This document shows, piece after piece, positions 44,148-56,132 of a stretch of 64,000 nt of DNA (positions within the stretch are counted from its first letter, which is position 1; each line of letters begins with the position of its first letter). The notes under the pieces are model-generated. The model saw only the letters and a list, made by a program, of their open reading frames with translations. It did no database searches and was not told the DNA's origin. Location: assembly GCA_002812745.2 (NCBI GenBank), contig NCSJ02000028.1, forward strand, positions 62,001 to 126,000. The letters are read 5' to 3'. Origin of the DNA: Scytalidium lignicola. Lineage: Eukaryota; Ascomycota; Leotiomycetes. A program made the translations under genes and the position numbers.

Positions 44148-46564
44148 GATAGATGAACGGAGAAGAGGGTCATTAAATAAATTCGAACTTTGAAGGTAGG
44201 TTCAAGTTTTGGAAGTAAACCCGAGCTCTGAAGGTAAATTCGAGCTTTAGAAATAGGCTCGAGCTCTGAAACTGAGTGTAGACTTTGAGAATTAGAGTGA
44301 AGCTAGTTGTTAGGCAAGGAATAATTAGAATGGACTCAGCGAAATAGTGCTGATATCTTGATTACACAAATAGATAGGAGGCACGAGACAGTTCGAGCTG
44401 TAAAGGTTGATCTCTAGAGAGAAGTTCAAACACCACTGGAAGTTCAAACACTGGAAGTTCGGGCTTTAGTGTAGGTTTTTTGATTTGGATTCCAACTGAG
44501 GTAGGAAAGCGGAATATTGGCGTCATAGGTGGTTGACTCGATTCATGCGCCACATTCATGCGCCACAGTGCGGTTGAACCCGTCGTTGTCAAGAACCCCT
44601 TTGCGGAAGGGGTTCGTTCGAAGGTTTCTCTAAGAATTATTTTTGGCCTTGTCCACAAACGATTAAAAAAANTCATTGAAATGTGATGTTACCACCCTCG
44701 TTTGCCACTACCTCTTGTTGTGAAGTAGCTCTCGGGGACACCACGTGAAGGTGAGGATTGGGCTTCTATCCCCATAGAACAGTGCTTCTTTCCCATTCAA
44801 CTGAGCCAGCGTAGCCATAATGCTCGGTCAAGTGCTTTTGACCAAGATGATATGTTCTCATGAAATAATCTTTGCATTGTGTGTTAAATTAAAGCGTTAC
44901 TGTTCAACTGTATTGTACTATTCTTAAGTATGATAAAGCTCTACCTATAATTTACAGCTAAAGTTGTCAAAGATGGCGGGGTCCAATTCTATTGATCTTG
45001 AAGCAGTTCGTTTCGCTGACTAGCCACCCCACCAGCTAACCTAGTTCGAACTGCATCAACTATCTCCCGTATGCCACAACCGACATTACTTACAGTACGA
45101 ACAAGCGACCGATAAGCTATTTTTAGCGATTTAACATGCAAAAATACGTGTACGAAAGTACAGTGTTACAGTGGGACATGTGTCAAACCTGCAAACGAGG
45201 GCGGAAAGCAGTGAAAATCGAGCTACACAGCTAGTATTAGAGTGCAGTACCGTATTGGTTGGTAAGGTACACGCGTTATATGGAATAACTGGGCCTGGTA
45301 CGTTCTTGCGAAGATTTTACCCTGTACAAGATGGTTAAAGCTTTAAGGAACTTTCCATGTAAGGCAAGGGTGATTCCGCGAGCTAAAATAACAAAATAAC
45401 AAGGAGTATTTTCATGCTAGCCCATATTCCGCACCAATGTTACTCTTGTGGATAAATTACTCTCTTGCCTCCCTTTCCCGGTTATTGCAATGCATTAACT
45501 TATTTCTTCGCCCGGTTTTCATACCTTCAAAGTTAGATCCCTAGTATTTGCTCTTAGGGAGTCCGTAATATAGTAATACATATCAGGGTTATGGCTTGTT
45601 GAAGCATGACCTCCACCAACGCGGCCCGGTAATGAATGCAAAAAATAGTGCGAATCTAGGGATGGTTAGTTCTTTTTAGTACCAGTTTTGTTATCCTAAT
45701 TCTGCCGTAGTCCGTCGAAAGGCTGGTACCCTTATTAAGTAGGTTGAACCCTTACCCACTGGCGACCGTAGTCTGTTTGACGAGGAGTCTCGGCCCTGAA
45801 AATAGCATGGTCTAGCATTGAGGCGTTATTTTATTCTCCCCGAGCCCTTCGAGAACAAATCCTGGCAAACATAGTGCGAGCTTCTACTCCGGAAAGGCCT
45901 GCTAACTGTCGTCTAACAAGACACAACATCGGCAAGAGTATAAGGATGATGACGGGCGCTCAGCCACCCGTGGATAGTATTATCATAGCCATGGGAGGGG
46001 CCATTCGCGATACTACGTGGGCGGTTAGATACGTACGCTGCCGTGAATGGAGAGACGAGGAGGTGGAGGTTGTGGATACATACTTGGGAGCTTCGTAGTT
46101 GAAAGGTCATACCTGTAATTAGTACATATGCGAGAAGCTCGGATTTGAGCTGTCAGGGCGGGCATTTGAGAAATTAGCAGCGCACCATCTCGGCTGCCCT
46201 TGCATCCCTAGTGCCATCTCCTGCATGCCCATTCGCCAGCGCAGTCTCGCACCAACCAGGTGCTCCGAAGCGAGATTGGACCAGTCAAGGCCCCCCATGA
46301 TGGCACGGAAGAGTACCCCATCACCATCGCCCAAGAGAGAGAAGTGAGAGAAAGGGCGCAAAAGCAAGACCATGTCACCTGTCCCACTGCCGAGTCGAAT
46401 TTCTTCTTCACCAACCCCGTGCGTTGCCTGACGACGGCAATGAGTTGACGCCTTGTTGCGACATCGCGCTCAACTCGCGACTTCGACTTGAAGTCAAGAA
46501 GGCAGAAGTGAAGGCTGCGAAGCAGCACGGAGAGAAAGTTGTTTGGGGGAAACACGTCACTGCC
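44148..46564. other. Intergenic AT-rich region with degenerate repeats
   Basis: Includes the tandem repeat at 44182-44276 and related GGAAGTTC copies at 44430-44465. N at 44672. GTACAGTGTTACAGTG-type motifs occur near 45160. No gene supported. Confidence 0.45.
44182..44276 (+). repeat. Degenerate tandem repeat, about 19-bp unit
   Basis: Five imperfect units of the type TTCGAGCTCTGAAGGTAGG lie directly upstream of the hypothetical gene ending at 44147; related pieces recur at 44430-44465. Confidence 0.7.
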
Positions 46565-48261
46565 ATGAGCGACGACGACAGTGCTGGGTCATCACTCCTT
46601 CTGGCCCAGCACAACGACAGAGCTCAGCGCGAGCACCATCACGACCACGATCAGCATCACAATCACAATCACAATCATAACACTCATCCTCACTCTCACT
46701 CTCACTCTCACAACACCAGGCACAACCACAACCACGAGCATAAGCTATTACAAGGGAGGGAGGAAGATGGGATAGAGACTTCGACTCCAACGGTGACAGT
46801 AGAGACAATTGAGGTGGTCCAGCAGATAACCGTCGACGGGGAAGGGCATACTTTGGGTATTAAAACGTTCGAACCAGTCACTTTACCACCGGCCACTGCG
46901 ACACCGCCGACAATACCAACACCACAGGTTCCTCTTACTCTAATTCCTGCTTCGCCAAGTCTAGCGACTCCTCCTGCAGTGCCTTCTACTCTTCCATTCA
47001 CAACAGTTGGCCTAATTGTCTCTTCTAGCACTCTTTCATCTAGTGCTTTTTCGTCTGGTACCTTTTCATCTAGTGCTTCTTTAGCTAATGTTGATACATC
47101 GGCATCACAATCCTTACTTTCTAGTTCAAGCCATTCCACGGTCTTGACATCCCTTCCTTCCACGACTTCTGCGATACCAACTAGTTTTGCTTCATTCCCT
47201 GTTAATTCCACCTCAGTCTCCAATAGTAAGTTATCATGCTTCACTGGTCGAGACAAAATGACACACAAGACAAACTGACTTAATCACTAGAAGTCACAAC
47301 TACACACTCAACAAGCCTGCCAATCGCCTTTCTCAATTCCACTACCGCGTCGACCTTGCCATCTAGTACCTTTCTATCATCGTCCACGTCTTCGTTCTTA
47401 AGCTCTTCATCGGACTCGGCATCAGTATTCCTCACTACCGAAGTTCAGCCTGCTCAGCCTACTGCCAGTAATGCCGGTGGAATCTTTGGCGGTGCGGGAA
47501 CTCAAGGAGCAACAGGACCAACATCGACCAGTTCTTCTGGTTCTGGAAATGGCTCAAATTCTACTTCGCCATCCACACCCACGGTTATTGGTGGAGTTGT
47601 AGGTTCAATAGCCGGTCTGGCGGTCATTCTCTTCTTCCTACTTTTCATTCTCCGATGGAGGAAGAAGGGCAAGGCCGTGCTTTCGCTCCCTAGTCGGAAT
47701 ATTGATCCGGGTATGGCCACCCGAATAACTCCTGGAGGCGGACCGTCAGCTCCTCCAATGGGCATGACAGAAAGAGCCCTTCCCACTGCCCTAACTGCCA
47801 TGCCACTCTACAAGCGCTTCTCCCAAAAGTCCGATACCAACCGTACCGTTTCTTCCGCTGGAACAAGTGAGCGTGGTTTCTACAAAGTGTCAGGACGGAA
47901 ACTCCCTTCAGTTCTTCAGTCAGGCGGCGACGGCTACGGCCAGGATAACATCCAAGAGGACGGGAGTCTCAGAGAATCTTCGTTCTATCGAGACTCGAAA
48001 GGCTTTTACGGCGGTCCTGGAACTCCCACATTCCCTGGTAGTAATTCATCTCCATTAGGACAAATAGGCTTGCAAGTACAACGGGAGAGTGTTATGCCGG
48101 TCGTACGTCCCGGTCCAGCACGAACCCCTGTGACAAATGAGGGCCCATTTGCCGATCCTCCAACGCCTCCACGAAACCTACCACTACGACCTGACGTTCT
48201 TGGACGATCACATCCTTCGCAAGACGGGTCTCATACTTCCAGATTTACGGAGGAGGTCTGA
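46565..48261 (+). CDS. His-rich, Ser/Thr-rich single-pass membrane protein
   Basis: Exons 46565-47225 and 47291-48261; 543 aa from the first ATG. Residues about 23-62 are an HN/HS/HD-rich stretch with roughly half histidine (for example HHHDHDQHHNHNHNHN). Then follows a Ser/Thr/Pro-rich ectodomain-like region (about 90-300). One transmembrane helix, VIGGVVGSIAGLAVILFFLLFIL, is followed by RWRKK, and a 200-residue cytosolic tail ends with PPTPPRNLP. This is the Wsc/Mid2-like architecture of fungal wall sensors, but there is no WSC domain and no obvious signal peptide. The start could lie in an unseen upstream exon; the frame is open upstream to about 46424 without ATG. Metal binding is inferred only. 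Confidence 0.75.
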
Positions 48262-48904
48262 AAGAAGACCATCTCCCTCATATACTTGGGTGTGATGATA
48301 GGGGATTGCGACTAGGGGTTGGGCTTTTTCCTATCTGTGGATATTCTGTGGATAACACATAATAAAGGCGTTAGAAGAGAAAGAAAATATTTAAGGAGCT
48401 AGCACTTGTTCGCGGCAGGCCCCTAGATAAAAAGACATTTTTTGTGTTTTGTGCTTTTGTATTTGGCATACAAATTTGGCGTTATTTTGTTCTGATAAAC
48501 ATCTTTCGTAAAATAACTCTAATGAGTAGCTGGGATCTCAGAAAATTTTTTTTCCCTCCCGCAATACCTCCTCCGTGTTCCTCTGCCCTCTTCTTTTTTT
48601 CACTTCCAAGTTTTTTTTTTNCTGATCTGCGATCATTGACGGAGCAGAAGGTCTCTCATTGCTTTTTGCTTTGGACAACTGAATTGTGGTTCTGAGAATC
48701 CCATCTGCTTTTTTTGTCGGCTTCTCGACAAAGGCGGGTTTAGTAGATAGTAGTTGTTGTGGTAGTTTGGTTCGTTTTTGTCCGGACAAACTTTTTTGTT
48801 TTTTTCCCTAAGGGGCAGGAGTGTTCATGGAAAATGGATGGGAAAGGGGAAAGGAAGTTGGAGGAGGAGAGGGAAAATGAAGCTCTTTGTTTTGTTTACT
48901 CTCT

Positions 48905-48930
48905 GTTGTGTGTGTGTGTGTGTGTGTGTG
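48905..48930 (+). repeat. (GT)n dinucleotide microsatellite
   Basis: About twelve GT units. Confidence 0.92.
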
Positions 48931-50518
48931 GAATATAGTGCTATATAAAAAANTCAATATAGAAAATTGTAAAATTTGGGTCTGCAAAGAAAGATTCAGG
49001 GGAGTAACAAGGGGTCTTGAATTTGCTGGCTTGTAGAACATATTATATTGTGCGCTGGAACCTTCTATGGGTGACAGATTTGTTTCTTTCTATTTTACAC
49101 TGTGATCTTTAACGAAGACTTCTAAGGCAGGGAAGGATAATTTTGTAGGCTTTGTGTGTATAGTCTGTTTCAAAAGGTTTACTCCGCCATCTCTTCTTAC
49201 TTGCCCCCGTCCGATTCTGTATCAATGAGATTTTATCTTTTTCGCTCATGTTTTATCTTAGCCTTTAAATAAAATGACGCCATCTGTTCCTTTATCATTA
49301 TTAGATAAAGGAGATTTGCGCAGCTAAGGTTGTGGTCAAAGCACGGAAAAGATGTGACAAAGAGTGGCGGGAGGGGGGGCGCGGGTCGGGAGATATGCCT
49401 CGGGTTTCATATGTGTCACAGGAGAAGGGATGACTTGTTTTTGGCGGATCAGATAGATTAGATTGGTGGACTTTGCGTTAAGAGGAGACGGGAGAAGAGT
49501 GCTGTGATGCAGTTGGAACTTATTTATGTGTGAGCCCTATGCCTTGGAGTTAGTTCATGTGGTGTTTGACGCCGAAGCGAAATATACAAGAGAAAAGAGA
49601 GAAGCTTGCGAGAGGCAACTTAATTACCCGAGATTTTCAATGTTTAACAGTTAAGCTTTTTTGTCTCGAGCTATTACTAATCTCGTAGATGCCCGGTATA
49701 TCAGGGGCTGGTCAACACAAACTAATCAACCCTTTTGACTTGCCTCCGTAGGGTAGCTTTATCTACAGGTTTCATGCATATCAACCTTAATCCGACTGCA
49801 CCGTTCGCGGATCTGAATGGCCGGCACTTGGGCCCCACCGGCACATACTCTACACAGTCAGACCGTATGTAAAACTTGAGTAAAGCCGGCTTATTCCGTA
49901 CGTGTTTATTAGGAATACCGTTTTTTTTTATTAGAAATCTAACTTACTTCTAGATCAGGGTAATCATTTATTTTTGGAAGAGGGAAGTATCGATTCGTGT
50001 GGTGTGCTGACTTGGATGGTGCTCTTTTTACTGTACTGTAAGCAAACTAGAGTGAGAGACAATTAGTCAACTTATCGAAAGATATTGGATTGGATTGATG
50101 GTGGATGGTACGTACCATATTCTTGAGGGACTGATTTAATTCACTGTGATAGGTCTTCATGCAAAGACGGTTTTGATGCTTGTTTTCCGACGGGAATAAG
50201 TTTGTGCAGGCTCTGCTTAAATCCGTTAACTGCTTCGGCGTTTGGTGTCCACTTCATGCGGCTCGGTATTTACACGATGGCCGACCGACACTAAATGATA
50301 AATGATGTGCAGTCTCTACTCTAGACCAAGCAAGTGCGAGAGTTCCTGAGTACCGGGACGTACGTATGTTAGGTAAGTCGGCTTGTTGTTGCAGCTTGCT
50401 TACTTACTTCCAGTGCTATAACTAACTGTTGATGGCCCCGCTCTGAGGTTGAACGTTATTTTTGGGCCATTCCTGCCCCGCCTTCTCTGCACCTCTCAAT
50501 TACCGGTACTCATCACGA

Positions 50519-50543
50519 AGCAGCAGCAGCAGCAGCAGCAGCA
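50519..50543 (+). repeat. (CAG)n trinucleotide microsatellite
   Basis: Eight perfect CAG/AGC units in intergenic DNA. Confidence 0.92.
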
Positions 50544-51673
50544 CTCTGTCGTATATATCTCTTATATCGTATTTAAAAGCAATACGGTAAGCAGTTTCGG
50601 TCCCGAAACCACCATGCGCGTCCCGAGAGCTCTCAGTTGGTTGGTGTTTTGAGTATTTGGACCCTCTTTGTCTAAGGCTAAGCAACTTTCGAGCCCTGTA
50701 GACCTGCACGAACGGAGCGCATGGACGCCGACCGTCCCCGATGTCAAGCAAGTTAATGTCAATGGCCTCCAGCAAAAAAGGAGAAATCCCATCCTTCTAA
50801 TTACCTTTCTACCAATCCTGACGTCAGTCCTTTCTGATTATAGATCGCAAATCCCTCAATTCCCGAACTTCCACCCCCTGTCTGATCGCTGGATGAAAGC
50901 TTACGTTGTGACTTGGACTTGGACTCCTAACCTCGCGTGCCTCTCCAGTTGTGGAAGCTCACAGGCCCCAAGCACTGCTGCGTTCCAACCGATGTGACCT
51001 TATTTCAGTTACCGTACTGTAGAACGTTTAACGATAATTACTATTGTACGTTTTTGTAACCCACCTGCACTCCCTGGTTCGTAAGATGCTGCCTGTCTCC
51101 AGTCGTTCTCGTGCCTGGTGAGTCTGGTATGGAATTTGCCAGTGATTTCCGACCTCCGCATGTGCGGCCGCATTGTTTAAGTCAGCCCAAAACCAGCCAA
51201 ACCCAAGCCGCTTCTTGCCAGCCCAACTAAACTAGAAGAGGCAATAAGAGCCCTCTCGCTGACTAACTGCCAGGTGTTTTGGTGTTTGGGAGTTTGGGAG
51301 AGCGAATAAGAGCGAATACGTCGCGGTGAACGGGCTCCGCACACTCAAGGCGCCCCGACTTCTTGCTGTGGTGGTGGCGGCACCTTGCGTCTTTTTTTGT
51401 GTGAAGTGCTGCGCCGGGANNCCAGCATCCAGAGTCCCAGAAGAGCCAGAAAGCAAGCACCCAAGAGAAAACCCCATGGACGCCGTGTGCCACAAGTGCT
51501 ACGCTCTCGACGGCACTACGCAGCATACACTACCACTGCCACCTTCTCTACCTCCTGAGCTTACAAACTTATTTTCCGGCTAACCTGCAATTCCCATCAT
51601 CTCGAAAGTACTCCATACACCTAACCAACCTCACAGTCGGCCTTCATGTGAGCAAGATCTAACCATCTCCACC

Positions 51674-54600
51674 ATGGATGATCCTAACAACAATCACTCT
51701 TTCAATATGGCTCCGATACACCCGCCGCCACTGACGAATACGCCACCGCGCATCTTTGGCAACTATGTACACGATGGTTTCGACCTGCAGGCCGACCTAT
51801 CAGCCTCCATGTTCGATGCCCCGAATTTCGAAGATAATAATGAGAGCAATGAGGCTAAACGCAGGAGGATTGCAAGGGTAGGACATTCTCCCATCCCTTT
51901 TATATTTTATTTTATAAAAAAATATACATATTGGAAGAGAGGTGTTTCGGCCTGCTTGAAGCGCCGAAGCCGATATAATTGTCAAATGAGGGAGGTGGAA
52001 AGAGGAACCACGAGAGGAGAAGAGCCAAGNTTTTTTTTTGGTTCCTGCGTCTTACGATTTTTCGATTGGAGTATTTTCTTGTGCTAATTGCTGTGTGTGG
52101 TCGCTTCTATATATAGGCTTGCGATATGTGCCGGAAGAAGAAGATCAAGTGCGACGGGAAGATGCCCGCCTGCTCGCACTGTATAAACTACAAAACCGAA
52201 TGCATCTTTACCCAGGTTGAGAAGAAGAGGAATCCTCCGAAAGGGTGCGTGTTGCGCTAGTTTTCTTTGCTTTCCCTTCCTTAAAGTGGCATCTGTCTGG
52301 GGATCTGCGACTGGGTTGCTAATTACTTTGACTTAGGGCAAAGTATATCGAGGGACTGGAGAATCGCTTGGGCCGCATGGAAAGTCTGCTGAGGCTCTCT
52401 GGTAGGTGTACGATGGATACGAATGGGCTTGCCATTATAATCATGGTTTTACAAGCCGTCTTTCGCGCAGAGCCTTAATCTGGTATCTACTTAAACTAAC
52501 ACTATTTCAAGGTCTACTCGATGACGACAGCGGACGGACAGATCTAGGAACATTGGAGAAGCAGCTATCGGAGAAGAATGCTATGAAAAGAGCTGCACAA
52601 ATGCGTGCTTCAGACCCTACATCACCTTCGATTACAAATAGTACCCCGCAGGAGGGTACTAACTCCACGCCTCGAAGTAATATAACCTCACCAGAGCCAC
52701 CAATTACCAAGGAAGGAGAAAAAGTAAATGGTAATGATGAAAAGAAGTCCGAAGAGGAAATAGAAGGATTATCAGATATGATGTGCTCACTAGTCACAAA
52801 TAACTGTGGTGAAACTCGGTACATAGGTAAGCCATTACTCAAGAGTATGCAGGAAATAGTAGTAGTGTTCTGACATACCTGTCAGGTTCTTCTTCTGGAT
52901 TCTCTATCTTTTCTCCAAAAGGAATACAATGGGTCAATGAAAAGACGGGGGATACTTCTTTCCAAGAAATGATATCCTCGGCGAATGTAGATGACAATAG
53001 ATCCTTGTACTGGAAACCTGAAGTATTTGGGGATATCTTTGCGCGGCCTGTATACCGACCCTTGCCCTCAAAGGAAGAATGTCTCTCGTTATTGAAAGAT
53101 TACTTTGACAACTTCAACTGGATGTTTCCACTCTTCCACCAACCTACCTTCATGCACCTCGTTGAACGACAGTACTCGAGAGATCCGTATGAAGGGTCTG
53201 GATGGTGGGCCAGCCTTAACGTGGCTCTAGCTATATCACATCGACTTCGCGTCATGAGCAATCTAGTCCCGCACGAGGAAGACGAGAAGGCTTGGGGTTA
53301 CCTGAAGAATGCTCTTGGTGTCTTTGCAGAGCTCACCATGCGAAATACCGACTTGCTTAGTGTGCAGGCTCTCCTTGGTATGGCACTTTTCTTACAGGGC
53401 ACTCCAAATCCACAACCATCCTTCTTCCTCGTAGCTGCTGCTATCAGATTATCACACAGTATAGGGCTCCACAAGCGCGGCTCTGGCTTCAATCTTAATC
53501 CGGTTGAGATAGAGCAACGCAAACGAGTTTTCTGGATCGGATATATGCTGGATAAGGATATATGCCTTCGATCAGGACGGCCGCCAGCACAAGACGACGA
53601 TGATATGAATGTCGAGCTTCCGAGTGCCGATCCTGATGATAATATTGGCAACATTCCGTTAGCTGATGGCAAAGGGAAAGTCAATCTCTTCCGCCTGATG
53701 TGCGAGTTCGCTACGATTGAGAGCAAGGTTTACAAGCAGCTGTATTCTACCAAGGCTTCGAAGCAATCTGATGGCGAGCTTTTAAATACTATTGGCGAGT
53801 TGGACCATGAGTTAGAAGAATGGAAAGACAGTATTCCCGTCGACTTCCGTCCTGAACATGAAATTAAGGCCTCTCATACCCCCCTCATCCTCCACGTCGT
53901 CGTTCTGCACTTTTCTTATTATAATTGTCTTACTACTATTCATAGAATGTCCGTCCATCATGGATACTGGACGAGCAGGCTCTCGAATTATGCTATCCAA
54001 GGATTGAATGCGAGACCCTTGAATCCTCGTGTCTTTTCGTCGGCCGCGTTATGTGTCTCTGCGGCTCGTGCTTCAATACATCTGATCAAATACGTCCCGC
54101 AAGGCGATTTTGCGTGTGTCTGGTAAGGCTCTCTTATATTTTCATTGTTCTTACAATTTCTCTTTTCCTTCTTCTTTCTTTCTTTCTTTGCTTTGATAAG
54201 TATACAACTGACTTGCGAACGTTAATAGGCTTATCCTCTACTTCCCAGTTTCGGCCCTTGTAACTCTTTTCGGCAACATCCTCCAAAATCCCCAAGACCC
54301 GCGCGCTCGTTCTGATGTTCGATTAATGAATCTAGTTGTCAATTTCCTGTCAATGCTTGGACAAGAAGAGGAGAACGGAGGAGTAAAACGCATGTTGAGC
54401 GTTTGTTCTGAATTCGAGCGAATTGCTAAGGTAGTCCTTGACAAAGCCGAGAAGGAGAACTCGTCTCGAAGGAAACGCAAGAGCAACGAAGATCCTGCTT
54501 CAAAGACCGCAGCAACAGCAGGATCTAAATCTACTCCCACACCACACACACCGATGACAGGCGTTCAAGTTAACGGTAGCCGTACTTCTTCGATTCACAG

Positions 54601-54991
54601 TACACCCCAAATGCAATTTTCACCGAATCCAAGCAGCCAAACAAACCAAGCGAATCACAACAACCCCCTCAATAGCTTCAGCCCCATGTCTCAAACCCAA
54701 ACCTCAACTCCCTCAGGCTGGAATGACTTCCCGGCCGGTGATTTCATCCATCCACAGCCGAATACCCACGACATGACCCACCCCTTCAGCTTCGCGAACG
54801 GCAGCGAGATGAACTCCCCTCTCAACCCGAATAATTTCCAACACCCAATGATGCCGCAGGACCTGTGGCAGATGCCAATGACGCTGGAGTGGGACTGGGC
54901 CGATATGACGTGGGGTAATAATAATGCGGTCGGGACGGGGAATCCTGGTTTCGAGAACGGCGTTTTGGAGGATATCGATAATATGCGATAG
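51674..54991 (+). CDS. Zn(II)2Cys6 transcription factor with fungal-specific TF domain
   Basis: Six exons: 51674-51877, 52117-52244, 52337-52401, 52512-52826, 52886-54122 and 54229-54991; 903 aa. A basic lead-in RRRIAR (63-68) precedes the binuclear cluster. Its Cys are at 70, 73, 80, 87, 90 and 97 (CX2CX6CX6CX2CX6C), followed by a linker and a coiled-coil [20 protein letters not shown] for dimerisation. The middle-homology/Fungal_trans domain spans about 270-640 ([42 protein letters not shown]). The C-terminus is Asn/Pro/Ser-rich with an acidic aromatic end ([11 protein letters not shown]), a likely activation domain. Exact orthologue unknown. The N at 52030 falls in intron 1. Confidence 0.93.
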
Positions 54992-56132
54992 ACTCACACA
55001 CAAACAGAGTTAGTGATAGCTTGGGGGATTTGCATTACTAAAGGAATCAGGTCGCAGTTTCTCCATGATTTTTCTCGGATGGCGTGGGCGTCGAAATGAA
55101 TTTTCAGCATTCGTGCTCCAGTGATCGGCGAAAAGGGGAAACTAGATGTAAAGAAAATCTCACTCTTTTTGGTGTTTTCTGGTTTGGGGGGTTCTGTTTT
55201 TACTTATTCAAGGAGCGAGGATCGGAATATGGACAGCATAGGGCTTATTATCGCCCCTCTCATTGCTATTTCTGCGATAGCCCAAAGTTAGGCGTTTTGT
55301 TTTTGAACTTTTTATTTTATCTTTCAATGTTGGTTCAAGGCAAGCGGGAGAGGACGGTGTAAAGAGTGTTTTATTTCCATTCTCTAATCCTTCTATCTGC
55401 TATTAAGGATGGATAGATTGATTGACCGTTAAGCTTTGACCCCATTCACTGTAGTTTTCGCTCGTTTTAGCTAGCAATTATTGGTTAGTGAAGTCAATCG
55501 GACATGTACTTTAGTACTATCATAGATGTTTAAATATGCTACATCGACTCATCACTACTGTTTATACTGGAAATGTGAATGGATATGAGAAGAAATGTGG
55601 TCCTGCTACTGTACTATCCCCCCCCCCCCAACAAAATACTTCACATATGCAAAGGTAAAAGTGTGATATGCGTGATCTCATTTGCTCAAACTGTTGCATA
55701 ACTCTTGTAAAGTGGGGATTCTACAGTATTTTATGAATATTACCCAGATGAGTTTATGAGATCCTTGCAGTCATTGTTCAGAACCTCACAATCCTAGTCT
55801 AACACTCGTCATACTCCCAGTTTTGACCCTTACATGTGTGAAATATTTAGGGAGGGGAGGGGGAATAGTATTTAATGCTCTTTTGAGGTGACAAAGATAT
55901 GTGGCTGGTGAAGCAAGGGTTGTCTAGAGCTAGTGTGGCGTTAAGAAGAGCGAAGCGAATCCGCGTATCAAAATCAAAATCTCTTCCAAATCTAGAAACC
56001 GCGAACATTGAAGCTAGCTAGAACGCTCCTTCTTCAATTGGAATCAGCTATAGCCACTTCATTGCCTTGGGGTTTTGTTAATGGGGACTGAGGCAGTAGT
56101 AAAAGTAAAAGTACTCTAGCGGGAAAGAAGCA
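54992..56132. other. Intergenic region
   Basis: 3' flank of the Zn2Cys6 gene and promoter of PUS7. A poly-C run of about 12 at 55618-55629. No gene supported. Confidence 0.5.

Larger units (their letters stand above)
48262..51673. other. Large intergenic region, promoter of the Zn2Cys6 gene
   Basis: 3.4 kb without a supported gene. It holds (GT)n and (CAG)n microsatellites, T runs with Ns (48621, 48953) and an NN gap at 51420-51421. Frames overlapping the CAG repeat are low complexity. Confidence 0.45.

Noticed and set aside
46608..46740. CACAAT/CACTCT repeats as a non-coding minisatellite
   Set aside because: They lie inside a long open frame joined in phase to a TM domain exon, so coding is more likely; conservation of the tract remains to be shown.
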